A stretch of DNA of 64,000 bases from Lyophyllum atratum. Taxonomy: Eukaryota; Basidiomycota; Agaricomycetes; Agaricales; Lyophyllaceae. Location: NCBI GenBank assembly GCA_014905825.1, contig JACGCN010000004.1:372001-436000 (forward strand). The letters are read 5' to 3'. A program made the position numbers and the translations under genes. How positions within the stretch are numbered: the first letter of the stretch is position 1; every line of letters begins with the position of its first letter. The notes under the pieces are model-generated. The model was not told the origin of the DNA and ran no database searches. It worked only from the letters and a program-made list of their open reading frames with translations. Shown here piece after piece: positions 1 through 11,995 of the stretch.

Positions 1-1313
1 CATGATTATGATAAGATCAGTTGGAGAAGTTCGAGTTCTTCTGATACTGATACTGGAGGTGATAGGTGTACCGTGTACATAGGTGCTGTCTGCCATTCCC
101 AGGGGCAGGGGCAGGCCTGGTGTCCACATGCACCGTAGTGTCCAAATGTCGCGTTGGTGGTGTCGCTGTCAGGTCCGGGTAAACTTGAACCTCAGGAAGA
201 TGCTTCGAAAAAACATGACGAGCATCTGTACGCGCGTGTAGATTGTAAACAGTCAGGCGCTTTAGTCACTTAGGGTGGTAAATGCGGGAGGAATGGAAGC
301 GCGAGCAGGCTAGATCATGGACGTAGGCACGTCGGGGGTGTCGGGGGTAGGCGCCTCACAGGATAGTAGGGTGCGAATGCCTGCTGGGGAGGTGATCCAT
401 CGGGCGACCGCCGAACAAGCGCTCGATGACTCGTCCTGACTGTTCTCGGGATCCAAACATAGACCTGGAACGTACACGATGTGTGCTCGGGATCCAAGCA
501 TAGAACTGGAACGTACACGATCTGTATCCGGCCCCGTGCATTGAGATCTGGTTGGTGGACTACTCGTAGACCCATCGGCATCGGGGATGTGGAAAATACG
601 TCTGGGCCGGTCGAGATGATGTTTCGTCGTTCATATCAGAGCACGATAGTGATGACACGGGCATGTCAGCGGCGCCCATACCTGATCATGAGCTATGACC
701 GCGATGCTGATGTCCAGTCCAGGGCGGTGGATGATGCCGCCAGGTCATAGCCTGTATCCTATTCCTGGATAGGTGATCCGTCGGGCTGGATGGTTCTAGT
801 CGGGCATGGGCCCCGAACAGAGGGGAAGACGTGTAAGTGGAGGGTGAAACATGGGCGTGGGTGTGGGTGTGGGTGCGTGGTTTTCCGCGCCCCGAAGCGT
901 GTGTTGAGAGGAGTGTGGGGAGCGGGAGAACATACTGTCTTCGGTGCACTGAAGCGACGTGTAGTGGACGATTCAGACGGGGTCAACGCCCGAAAAGCGT
1001 ACGAGATGGGCATTGGTATGTTGGGTATACGACGTCGCTGGCGCCCGCTGCGAATTCGAAGACCTGTCGGGCGCACTGTAGGACGTTCACGACCTTCCAT
1101 CTTGGGGAAGAAGCTGCCTTGGGATGGTGGGAAGAGCGGACGGTGGACGGCGTTCGCGGGTATTTATTCGCGCACGTGGACGTGCAGGGCCGCGGAGTCG
1201 TGTCGGTGCTTCTTCGGCGTCTTCGGCTTGGGAACTTCAACATCCCACGCCTGTCCCTCTCTCCGACGCGCTTTTCCCATTCATCTGAGTGTAAGGCCGC
1301 CTTGTGACCAGCC
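1..1313. other. Stretch without a recognised gene upstream of the EBP-like gene
   Basis: I see no reading frame with a recognisable protein on either strand; the frames present are short, overlap one another and lack domain-like composition. The stretch holds a short tandem duplication (445-521) and a GTGGGT-type simple repeat near 853-880. The last few hundred bases presumably contain the promoter and 5' leader of the gene starting at 1314. The far left may include the edge of a neighbouring gene cut by the window, but nothing shows it. Confidence 0.5.
445..521. repeat. Two-copy imperfect tandem duplication of about 36 bp
   Basis: A 36-base unit at 445-480 recurs at 486-521 (period 41). The copies share the ctcgggatccaa start and the ctggaacgtacacgat end and differ at a few internal bases. 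No function is suggested. Confidence 0.85.
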
Positions 1314-2277
<964 letters not shown>

Positions 2278-2913
2278 GTCGTCGGGAACGTATAATGCGC
2301 CTTGCCCCGAAAAGTTGTGGATGGACTCCCCGATACCCCCGAATCTAGAACTGAACCTGTTGTTGATGCGTATGCCCTGCCTTGCTGTGGAATGGACCCT
2401 CAGATACCCGATATCTAGCGCCTGGAATGTAGGATATACATATGCTGTATGTACAGTACGTCTCCTTTATATACTGCGCCGACTCAGAGGAAGTATGCTG
2501 GGGGAAGACGACCTATACTATGCTGGACGGAGCGAAACTTCGGACAACTCTTTTCTGCGCTGGGACTCAGGATAAGGATAAGGATGGAGAGCCCCGAAGA
2601 TGACGATGAGTCGCTGAGAAGCCTCGAGAGGTGGAGAGTCACACTTTCTACAACTTCCAGCGGCTATCTACAGCTGGCAAGGGCAAGTTCCCTCTACACT
2701 CGCGATTTCTTCGCAGAGTGGATAATGAATTTAGAGGTCTCGATTCCCTTACGGCTGGGAATGTGGCGTTCCATCTACATAGTCGGTGCCTGTGGAATGC
2801 AAATGCGAGTGATGGCTTTCCACAAACGGTTCCAACCTGTATTTCGAAATTGCAATACGGTTAAGCGTATCTGCAGAGACGGAAAGAAAGAACGATGACA
2901 AGTTGTATCTTGG
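2278..2913. other. Stretch without a recognised gene
   Basis: No supported gene. A diverged direct repeat lies at about 2321-2352 and 2388-2422, both containing a ggacYcc-gataccc-tatctag type core. The rest looks like 3' UTR and spacer. Confidence 0.4.
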
Positions 2914-2986
2914 TTTCCTCTAGCTGACTTGAATGACTTGGCAGCTGCCCGTGTTACTGCCCGCTCTACCCATGAGCTCAGAGGGA
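2914..2986 (-). pseudogene. Degenerate tRNA-like sequence
   Basis: On the minus strand 73 bases have tRNA proportions. A TCCCTCT / AGAGGAA acceptor pairs with one mismatch, the D arm is GCTC-loop-GAGC, and the TTCAAGT T-loop is intact. The T stem has lost the conserved G53-C61 pair, and the bases where the 3' side of the anticodon stem should be do not pair. At standard numbering the anticodon would read AAC (valine), but the stem failure makes this unreliable. Its acceptor and D arm resemble those of the tRNA-Thr about 170 bp away, so it may be a decayed relative. A functional tRNA looks unlikely. Confidence 0.5.
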
Positions 2987-3153
2987 AGTCCATAGGGGAA
3001 GGCGGTCTTGGATGCGCGTCAGTATTAGTGGGATCCGTATTTCGGACGGCAATAGGTGGTAGCAATAGGTATTAGGTGGTAGGTACTGCTAATTGCTGTT
3101 GGGCATAAGTTACTTCCGGGAGTCAAAAAGTGTTTTTTTTCAGAAAGCAGAAG

Positions 3154-3251
3154 TTCCCTCTAGCCGACTTGAACGACTGACCTCGTCATAGCCTAGCTTC
3201 GTCATAAACTTTGCATACTAGTGACGCGCTCTACCACTGAGCTAAGAGGGA
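3154..3251 (-). tRNA. tRNA-Thr (anticodon AGT) with an intron of about 26 nt
   Basis: The minus strand folds as a full tRNA. The acceptor TCCCTCT/AGAGGGA is fully paired and the D stem is GCTC/GAGC. The anticodon stem is CGTCA/TGACG, the T arm AGTCG-TTCAAGT-CGGCT has the canonical G53-C61 pair, and the discriminator is A. The anticodon loop starts C-T-AGT-A, which gives AGT. About 26 extra bases sit after the anticodon at the usual nuclear tRNA intron position (37/38), and the intron repeats TGACG, the 3' anticodon-stem sequence. Threonine identity follows from the anticodon alone. Confidence 0.8.
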
Positions 3252-3599
3252 GTTGGAGGAGATTTCGGAGGGCAGAGCATGTGGTGGATGTGATGGAATC
3301 GAGATGCTTATCTCCGATCGTGCGGACGGACGGGATCTTATCATGATGTCCTGCACTCATCTGCTTTTAGTATGCGGTTTTTATCAGGCCAAGGTTGAGA
3401 GTGGTATGGTAGTCGCTTCGATGAGCTGTATCATCGCGCGGTCAGTACGCTGGGAAAGAGGTCCCTGCTGATCTCATACTTCGAGATGCATATCGAAGGT
3501 CGCGGAAGTATATTAGCCGGAGATGCCGATGTGGGCTATTTGCGTATGACGACTGCCCCATCCCACACATAATCCCATCCTCACACCACCACAACCAAA

Positions 3600-4170
3600 A
3601 TGTCAACCCCGGTACGTCTCCCCTTACCCCTTCCTCGTCTAACCGTACGCTGACAAGCCCACCCAGCTCCTCGACGAAATCACATTCCAACAAGACACCC
3701 TCATCTTCCCACACTTCACCGCCTTGGACGCCTTCGAGCTCGGCATCCACCTCCGCTCCACCATCCTCGGCGCGCACCCCTCCACCCCCGTCTCCATCCG
3801 CATCTCCCTCCCCACTCTCCAAGTCCTCTTCGCCACCCTCACCTGCGGGCCCGGCATCCCCGACACCGAGTCCTGGCTCACACGTAAAACAAATACCGTA
3901 CTCCGATATGGTTGTTCCTCCCTGTACCTTGGTGAGAAGCTGAGGGCGAAGGGGGGGAAGGGGGATAGGGTGAGCGAGATGGCGCCGGTGGATGATGGGG
4001 AGTATGCGTGTCATGGGGGGGCGTTTCCGGTGAGGGTGAGGGGGGTGGAGGGGGTGGTGGCGGTTGTGGCGGTGAGTGGATTGCCGCAGGTGGAGGATCA
4101 TAAGGTGGTGGTGGAGGGGTTTGAGTGGTTTATGATGAAGCATAATGTGGCGCATTCTGAATCGAAGTAG
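3600..4170 (+). CDS. UPF0303 / heme-degrading (HbpS/GlcG-like) domain protein
   Basis: Two exons, 3600-3611 (only MSTP) and 3667-4170, separated by a 55-nt GT-AG intron, give 171 residues. The protein matches the UPF0303 group (yeast YBR137W relatives, PF03928 fold). The features are an FTALDAFELG segment near the N-terminus, a KNTVLRYGCSSLYLG core, a GGAFPVRV strand, and the C-terminal SGLPQVEDHKVV signature. The fold occurs in small cytosolic proteins; the yeast member is linked to tail-anchored protein and ribosome partners, and the bacterial relatives bind heme, so the biochemical role here is unknown. The first half of the coding strand is C-rich and the second half strongly G-rich. Confidence 0.8.
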
Positions 4171-4289
4171 CGCTGTAAAACGGGGGTCATAGCGCCTTTG
4201 TACTCGACACTGCTCATCGTAGTGGCAGGGTCACCCGGTGAGGGTGGTACGTGCGGATGCGGTGTCGTGACGAACAAACAAAGCGCGCG

Positions 4290-4345
4290 ACGCGTCAATA
4301 AAGCCGTTTATTGGTCACACCCAGAATAAAGCTCGCGTCACGCGT
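4290..4345. promoter_or_regulatory. Two MluI cell-cycle-box-like ACGCGT motifs upstream of the Rif1 gene
   Basis: ACGCGT occurs at 4290-4295 and 4340-4345, the second inside the perfect palindrome gtcacgcgtgac. Both lie 130-185 bp before the ATG at 4473. ACGCGT is the known binding core of fungal MBF complexes that drive G1/S genes, which suits a replication-control gene. Two 6-mers in GC-rich DNA can arise by chance. AATAAA-like motifs in the same stretch may belong to the 3' end of the preceding gene. Confidence 0.4.
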
Positions 4346-4472
4346 GACATTTCTCTACACGTCTTGTCCTCGACACGACCCTCCTCCTCCCCATACCCTA
4401 TCTCCCTCTCCCACTGCATTTTCTCTCATATACCCCCCACATCGCCCAGGAAGATTTGCATAAATTAAATAA

Positions 4473-7400
4473 ATGTCGCTGTTAACACCCCCCAGCACCG
4501 CGCACCGCCGCGCCAAAGACAAAGAGAACCTCGACTGCCACAACCCGCGCGTCGTCTGGTCCGAAACCAACAAAATCCACGTCCTGCAGCTCACCCTCTC
4601 CGCCCCCAAAGTCCCCACGGCCTCCAGACGCCCCCCAACCAAGTCCATCCTCAAGAAACCCCCCACCACCTCCTCACTACTCGTCCCGTGGCCCCAGGAG
4701 AAGACGCGCGACGTGACGCCGGAGCCCGCGGACCCCCTGGTGAATCTAAGGTACCTGGAGTACCCGGTGGCGACGATTGTGAAGAAGACGACGGAGCTGA
4801 GGGGGCTGATTGAGGCGTATAGCGTGCTTATGGCGCGGCTGAGGACGTGTGTGACGGGGGGGACGGATGTGGACGCGTCGTGGCCGCTGTTCCAGCCGCT
4901 TAGGAAGAATAGGGAGGCGTTTGTGGAGGCGGTTGTGAGGGATTTGGGGAGGGCGTTGGTTGATCCTGCTACGTTTGTTCCGAAGGGTGAGGAGAAGGAG
5001 AAGAAGGAGGAGGCACCGGTGAGGGTGGGATTGCCGTCGCCGAAGAGTACGCCGAAGAAGAAGAGGGATGGGATGAGCGCTGAGCAGGTCAAGTTTGCAC
5101 GGGACCTGTGTACGACGAGTCATGCGGTGATTAGGATGCTCTCTGTTGTCTTCACGCTCCCCGCTGTCATCAACATTTTCACAGGCACGTACACTCTCTT
5201 CTCATGATTTGTTCTATCACTAACCCTGGTTACATTAATCATTAGACGCGCAATTGGGCCTGATATTAACAGCGGTGCTAGCCATCCCCCTCTCCGACGA
5301 GCTGCCCACCCCGAATGCCCGCAAAACGTGGGCGCTGGCGATATGGCTCATCCAGATGCAGCGTCTCCCCGCTGAGGTCCTCGCGCCCGCCGCTGACCGC
5401 ATTGCGAATGCGCTATGCCGCGGGATTGAGGGCGAGCTTGGGAAGGAGGGGAAGAAGGGGTCGGCGAGCGATGGGCTTAAGGTACATCACTTTCTTCTTC
5501 TTCTATATACTTCGGAGACGCATATACTCATGCCTTTTTTTTCTTTTTTTTTTTTTTTTTGGGAAGGCGATCCACGATCTATCAACGCACCTTCCCACCG
5601 TGTTCATCCCCGCGTTCACGCCCCACCTTCTCCCCGCCGTCCTGCGCACCCTCCTCGCGCCGACCCTCGCCCTCCGGACGTATGCGGCGCATGCGCTGGG
5701 CGGGTTCGTGTGGGGCGCGACGAGGATATCAAGGTCGGGGCTGCATGTCCGGATGGCGGGGATCGTAGGGGAGTTCGTGACGACGCCGTCTCCGCCTAGA
5801 GTGGCCACAACCACTCCCACGAAAACGAACTTGAAGACCGCGTCACCGACCAAGTCCGCGTCCTCGCTGGATCCAGCGATCATACGCACGCTGCGCACGG
5901 TCCTGCAGGCGACGGAGGTGGCGCACGTAGCGCAGGGCCCCGTGTGGGGGACGTGTGTCCTTGCGTCGTTGCTGGTGCTGCTTGGGCCGGAGGCGGTGGG
6001 GGGCGCGGGGGCGGGGATGAGGGGGGTGATGGGGCTGGGGTTGCGGCATCGGAATAAGGCGGTGAGGGCGCTGGGGAGTGTGCTTTGGAGGGTTGTTATT
6101 TGGGTGTTTCTCCAGCCTCCTTTCCCTTTACCTGTTCACCACCACGATGATGAGGGGGAAGACGGGGGGGAGGGGAGGAAGAGGGAGGAGAGGGTGAGGA
6201 GGGGGAGGGAGGAGTGGTGGAGGCTTGTGGGGAGTGTGACGGAGTATGAGACGGGGGTGTGTACGCTTGCGGCGTATGTTGGGTCCACCAACGTCGGTGT
6301 GCCGCTGTTCGAGGCGCCAAGGTATAAGTACCTCCCCGGACGAGACGGGGGGGAAGGGGAGGAGGAGAGGTTGAGGAGGGGGATGGACGTCCTATACGCC
6401 ATGGTGTGCAAGGACGCGGCGACGTGTAGCTCCGCCATCGACACCATGCGCGCTTTGGTCGGCGCCCCACCCTCCTCCTCCTCGCCCTCCGCCTCTCCTT
6501 CCCAACACGAACACGAACAAGGGGACAGCAGGAGGACCTTGCTCCCCCAAGGCCTATTCTCCGCGCTCCCTGGGCTCCTGTCGACAGAGTACGGCGCGCT
6601 GAAGGCGAGCGTGAACCCGCTGTTTGAGGAGACGCCGAAGGCGGAGGATGTGAGGTGTCTGACGGGGGAGGAGGTGGGGAGGGCGTGGGTGTGGGAGGGG
6701 TTGGTGAGGGCGTGGAGGGGGGCGTTGGGGGGTGGGGATGGGGGTGGTGGGGGTGGGAGTGGGGAAAGGGGGGAGAGGGAGAGGGAGAGGGGGGAGTTGG
6801 TGGGGGTTTGGGAGGGGATGGTGGGGATGGGGTTGGCTGCTGTCTTGGGTGAGTTTTTTCTTTTGCTTCTTGAGATTGGAGAAGGGATGTTGATTGGTTT
6901 CTTTGGGTAGATAAAGACAGAGATGGGGACGCGGACTTTGATGTTGACGCTGAAGAATCCGGGCACGACGTGGATGCGGTGGCGGAGTTCACGCTTCGCG
7001 CTGTGGACGTCATCATCACGCTCGTCCTCGAAGACGCGAACCTCGACCTTGCTCCCCCCAAGACCAAGACGCAGCGCTGGCGCGGTCTCGATATCCCAGG
7101 CTTCCCTGCCTCGTCCTCTTCCTCGTCCAGCGCCCTCGCGAAGCTGGCGTACGCGCGCGAGCTGTGGAGCGTGATGTGTCGCGTGGTGCCGCATGCTATG
7201 TTGGGGGACGCGGCGGAGAGGCTGGGGGGGTGTTTGATTGGGGGTGTGGGGGAGTATACGGCTTTCACTGGTTCTTCCGTGATGGGGGTGGAGGACCAGA
7301 ACGGGGAAGAAGGAGAAGGGGACGGCGAGGAGACGAATGAGATGTGGGCGAAGTTTTGTGTGGATGTCGTGGCGGTGTGGGGTGGGGACGGGGTGCGTGC

Positions 7401-9468
7401 GTTCTGGGGATACGACGAGCGAAGCCAAGATCAGAAGAAGGGGTGGACACAGGAGGAAAAGGCGGGGGCGTGGAGAGTGTTTGTGAGGGGGTGGATGCAG
7501 CAGGGGTCTGCGGCTACGTGGGAGGGGGCCGTGGCGATTCTAGGCGTGCCGTTTGTCAGTGTGGAGAAGGAGGGGTGGGCGTTGACGAGTGAAGATGCGA
7601 AGGCGTGGCAGGAGCTGTTGGAGCATGCCGTGGCGACGGCGCTGGATTATGGGCACGATGCCGGAACGGTCCTTTTCGCCCTTACCGCGCTCGTTTCCTC
7701 CGAGTCGCGGGGGTACCTGGCGTCGCAGATACGCCTTGTGGAGTTCGTGAGCATGCATCTGGCGGGGGTGGCTGCGAGGGGGGAGCTGAGGGAGCTGCCG
7801 GAGGGGGTGCTGGAGTTTGTGGGTGGGACGATGGGGAAGGCGTACCCGCCGCCGCTGGGGGGGGACCAGACGACGTATACGTGGGCGGCGAGGGCGGTGG
7901 CGGGGCTTGTGGAGGTGTGTCCTGGGGAGCTGGTGCGGGGGCTTGGGGAGGCGATTGGGGAGGCGGTGGGGGTGTGGGTTGGGGATGCGGAGGGGAGGTG
8001 GGAGGGGGGGGTTGTTGAGTATGATGTGAGTTGACTCTTTTGTTTTTTGGGTGGGGGTGGTGTGCTGACGGTGGTGACTTTTTTTTAGATCCTCCCGATG
8101 TATCAGACGATGCTTGTGGCTGTTCAGTGTTTGCCGCTGGACCCGGGGGTGTTGGGGACGTTTGGAGGGGTGTTGTGTGCGCCTTTTGCGGGGGATGCGA
8201 GGGGGGAGATTAGGGAGATGGCGGTGGAGAGTTTCCGTGAGTTTTGGGAGGCGACGTATAAGGGGGTTCAGGCTCCGGAGGGGGGGTGGGGGGAGGAGGT
8301 GGGGATGTGCTTGGAGGCTGTTTATGGGGCCCCCGAGCAACGACCGAAACTCGAGGCGGCGTTCGTCCCGCGCCCCAGTACGCCCATATTGTCCGACCCG
8401 ACGACTATTCACACTGTGCCTACTACACCCACATCATCATCAAGGTTCTCCGTCCGCCAGACTGCCAACACGTTATCCACCCCGCCGCGCCTGCACAAAT
8501 CCTCCAGGATGTTCCCTCAGCTCCCACCTCACTCCCCTGAATCCCCTGTGCCTGCTTCACGCGTCTCGCGTCCACCCACGCCTAGAGCGAATAGGACGCC
8601 ATGGGGGTCACCTACGAAGCGCCGCAAACTTGTGCATGGGGACAAGGAGAATTTGTCGCCGGTGCGGGAACGGGTCATACCGTCTGTGCTCGAGCGGATC
8701 GGTGTGCTCAGCTCCCCGAGGGTTGCGTTGGGCAAGAGACGGTTCGAAGAGGAGACGGGGGATAGTGAGGAGGAGAGGAGCGTTAGGAGGAGCTTGGTTG
8801 AGGCTGAGGCTTCGGATGATGATGTGTTCCTCGTTGCACCTCCCAAGAAGCGCACGGTAGAAGTATCACGCGGAGTCAAAGCTTTACATCTACTGGAGGA
8901 CAAGCCGACCCCGACCCCGACCCCGGAGAGGAAGAGGAAGAGGATGGTGTTGGACGCGGTGGAAGTGTCACGGATAAGCGACTTGTACCCCCGGCGTCTG
9001 CGGGCGTCGGTCAGCTTCGAGGAGAGGCCGGTGGTGTGTACACCGTCGATGGTGACGAGGTCGATGCGGAGGACGACGTCGGAGACGAACTTGCGAGGTG
9101 TTGTTGATAGCTCGGGATCGAGGAAGCGGAGGAGAAGAAGTTCGAGCAGCGGGGACGAGGAAGAGGAAGAGTCTTCTTCTTCGCCGCTGCAGGCCTTCCG
9201 CAGGCCGTCGTCGCAGCGGCAATACAAAAAGCTACAGCTAGAGGTCCGCCTGCCGTCGTCGGACGATGACCCGCATATTGGGCAGGTGACGCCGCATCAT
9301 TTGATTTCGCCAGGGTTGAGGCGGGGGGCGAGTTGGGGGTGTGGGGACCCGGGGAGTGATGACTCGGTGATGGCGCCTAGTCCGTCGAGGGATTTGGTGA
9401 ACCGGAGGTTGCAGAGACTTGGGTCTGTTACGGCTTTGAATGTGAATGTTAAACCGTTTGTTGTATGA
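4473..9468 (+). CDS. RIF1: Rif1-like telomere and replication-timing protein
   Basis: Five exons (4473-5184, 5246-5481, 5567-6848, 6911-8025, 8089-9468) give 1,574 residues. The N-terminus carries two protein-phosphatase-1 docking motifs, RVVW at 26-29 (RVxF class) and SILK at 58-61, in the order found in yeast Rif1. From about residue 90 follows a long helical-repeat region matching the Rif1 N-terminal domain, for example the ARKTWALAIWLIQMQRLP helix and the HLLPAVLRTLLAP segment. The C-terminal 350 residues are disordered, basic and acidic, rich in SP/TP sites and KR clusters. Rif1 brings PP1 to chromatin to restrain late origins and acts at telomeres. The first intron starts with GC rather than GT: the reading frame across it closes only with a GC-AG intron at 5185-5245. 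Codon usage shifts from C-rich to very G-rich along the gene. Distant Rif1-like HEAT proteins are the only alternative I considered. Confidence 0.85.
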
Positions 9469-10734
9469 TAGTAGATAGTGTATATATGTAATTTGGATTC
9501 AATGCATTTGTGAATAATATGGGATGGGACTCGGAAGCTTGGATGGGAAAGAATTTGGATTACTTGACGTTATGATCCAGTAACTTGTTGTACCAGTTGT
9601 GGTAGTCAAACGAGATCGCATTGCATCTTGAGTCATAGGGCATGGTATGACATGAGTATGAACGCAGGATGATGATCGCTGACCTCTTTCTTAGAGGACC
9701 ATAAGTGTCGGCTTGGTCTGGGTCGGCGCCTGTACACAGAACACAGCCCGAGTGGGGAGCTACACTCCCTAATTTGGTGATTCACTCCCCAGGAGTCTCG
9801 CTGGCGACGTAAAAGACACGGACGCTAAGAGTTCCAAGCACATGGGTAGTATACGGGAACGGATTAGGATCCCATGACACTTCGATTACCCCAGACTGAA
9901 GTTGAGACCACAGGTTTTGACCGTTTCCATTGTTGAGAAATCATGCATAGCGCTTGAGGCTGGAGTGGAAGACCAGACAGGCCAAAGAGACACGACAGGA
10001 TATCGAGATTCGAGATGGGACGCCATGGATGAAAACGGTACTACAGGAAGGCGGGCTGCGACTTTGCAGTATCACGGCATCATTCCCCCGACAGTCATCC
10101 ATGTATAACAGAAGCTAAACGTTGATCTCGTTGGACTACGTGCAAACTATAGTGGGGCTCCAGGCGTTCAGAATGGAGGCCCGTCGCACAGCCGGACGAG
10201 GCATCAATGGTCCCTACGCCGTGCGGGTGGACTGCAGGAGTGAAACCATGCTAAGGTATGTGGGACAGGGAGTCAATCAAAGTGTTTCGCAAAGTAGTTC
10301 TTGAAGGATACACACCAGTTCGCATGATCCGAGAGTGAACATTCTGATCGCCTCTCCACCTGTTCTCCACCCGTAAAAAAGAAAAGTATGGTGTCCCTGG
10401 GCCCTCAGAGTGTATCCGTTGCGCCTATCACCGGTCGAAGCTCAATACCGTCCTGGGGATACATGTCCTTCACAACCGAGGCTTATGAGCGTAGTACGAA
10501 CTTACATCGCCTTGAGTTTCTCGAATGTAGAAATGGGATCTCATAGTTGCGTCCATACGACGGAGGCTTAGTCGGGAATTGAGTCTTCACTTGCCATTAA
10601 TTAAGCACCTAAAAAAGCGAGCAAAAAGAGATCCTTACGAGGTCAGCATGGAGTTTGAGAAGACTGAGAGAAATAGAACCAGTGTGAGAAGTCACAACAG
10701 TCCGACTGACGTGGAGGATAACTTACAACGCGGG
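9469..10734. other. Stretch without a recognised gene
   Basis: The first part is the presumed 3' UTR of the Rif1 gene. The remainder has short, weak frames and no domain I recognise. It runs into the decayed membrane-protein gene on the minus strand. Confidence 0.4.
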
Positions 10735-11995
10735 ATGACCATGAAAATGGCAGTCCAGACGACTAAGGTACATGAGTTGATGAGACAACCAAGAAAGGAA
10801 ACACATACGATTTTCCATCGTTAGATACTGCGCGGTAGGTGAGTGTCGATGGTAAGTCAGTCGAGAGGGGAGGATACATACACAGATCGTTATTGATATG
10901 GCGCAGATACTGCAGTTGATACAAGGTAAGAGCTGCGATAGAGGGGATGTATCAGAAGGAGCCGAACCTCGTCAGCATACCCGTCGCTGAAGATCATTTT
11001 AGTGGCGAATCCGGCTGAACCGACAAACTACTCACCCACAACCGTGATGATGGCTCGATCGATGAGCTTTGAGGTACTGGGCGAAAGACTTGAGATCGTA
11101 GGCTCATGACTGCCATGAATATGCGGCTCGCACCTGTATATCCCCGATCTACGAGTGTGCAGGTCATGGGAAAGCAAGAATGTTGTGAGAAGATCTCCAA
11201 TAGCGCCTCAGGAGAAAGTTCTTAGAAGGCTGCGAGGGTGTGGTCATAGTGTTTATACGCTTACTGCAGACCCAAGTTGGGATCACGAGAGGCTTGAATT
11301 TCTGGAAAGCCGAAATCGATGGCGATCGACACTGAATCACTCCTATGGCGATGCTTAGAAGAAGTCGAGCCACCACAAAACATACGAGAACATATACAAG
11401 AGCCGTTCTCTTTGTCACTTTCCACAGGCGGAAGGCAAAGAAGGCCTGCGAATAAAGTGAAGAGATTTCAAGATGGCGATACATGTGAGCCATACCTGGA
11501 CAAGGAAACTGATGACGGCAACGAAGAACACGGAGAATGCGATGCTGAGCGGCTGCGGACCGTCCAGGACCCGGGTATTTCCATGGTTGATGACGAGAAA
11601 CCAATGACCGATGTGCGAGAGGCATATCTGGTGCCCGACCTCCGCTAGCCTGTGCAATGTTGATGATCATGAGCCCGAGTCACATGGACTTCAGGGAAGC
11701 GTATAGATGGTATGCACCAGACTGTGTAGGCCTTTTTCGCGGGTAAGTCGATGGGAATTAGATGTTTTCGAGATGAGCTCACTCACCAAACTTTTCAGAT
11801 ATCTCGAGTCTTCTGGAAAATGACGAAGGTAGTAGTAAAACTGGGGAGTTCAGAGTGAGTGCTCCAAGAGTGCTCAACACGAAATGGTCAGGGCGACTAA
11901 GCGGTGCTTACTTGTACTGTGGTAAAGCCAAAAAGCAAGGTCGAAATTGAAAATCCAATCTGCAACGCCCCGAGGTTAAAGGGTAAGGATGCCAT
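10735..11995 (-). pseudogene. Decayed DUF6534-family seven-helix membrane protein gene (copy D)
   Basis: Reading the minus strand from the ATG at 11995, exon 11995-11912 encodes an N-terminus ending LLFGFTTVQ, which is the family start. A clean intron follows, then an exon reading FYYYLRHFPEDSRYLKSL. Further pieces are a helix ending in ISFLVQ, AFFAFRLWKVTKR, SKLIDRAIITVV, SICAISITIC and AIFMVIP. Their order matches the DUF6534 family, but the frames do not join: the exon after SRYLKSL runs into stops before the next conserved helix, and the C-terminal YSNTLLVTFNNR-type segment is not recognisable. I call it a pseudogene. It is more diverged than copies A, B and C, so a functional gene with unusual splicing cannot be fully excluded. 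The left boundary is approximate. Confidence 0.65.

Noticed and set aside
3442..4155. 237-codon minus-strand frame
   Set aside because: Antisense shadow of the UPF0303 gene, composed of His/Pro-rich and Glu/Gly-rich runs.
6096..7428. Two long minus-strand frames (390 and 430 codons)
   Set aside because: They are antisense to Rif1 exons 3-4, Pro/Ser/Arg-rich low complexity produced by the extreme G-rich coding strand, and span real introns.
10380..10440. Possible Zn2Cys6-like Cys-x-x-Cys peptide
   Set aside because: Only two cysteines and no basic spacing or linker; the frame is short.
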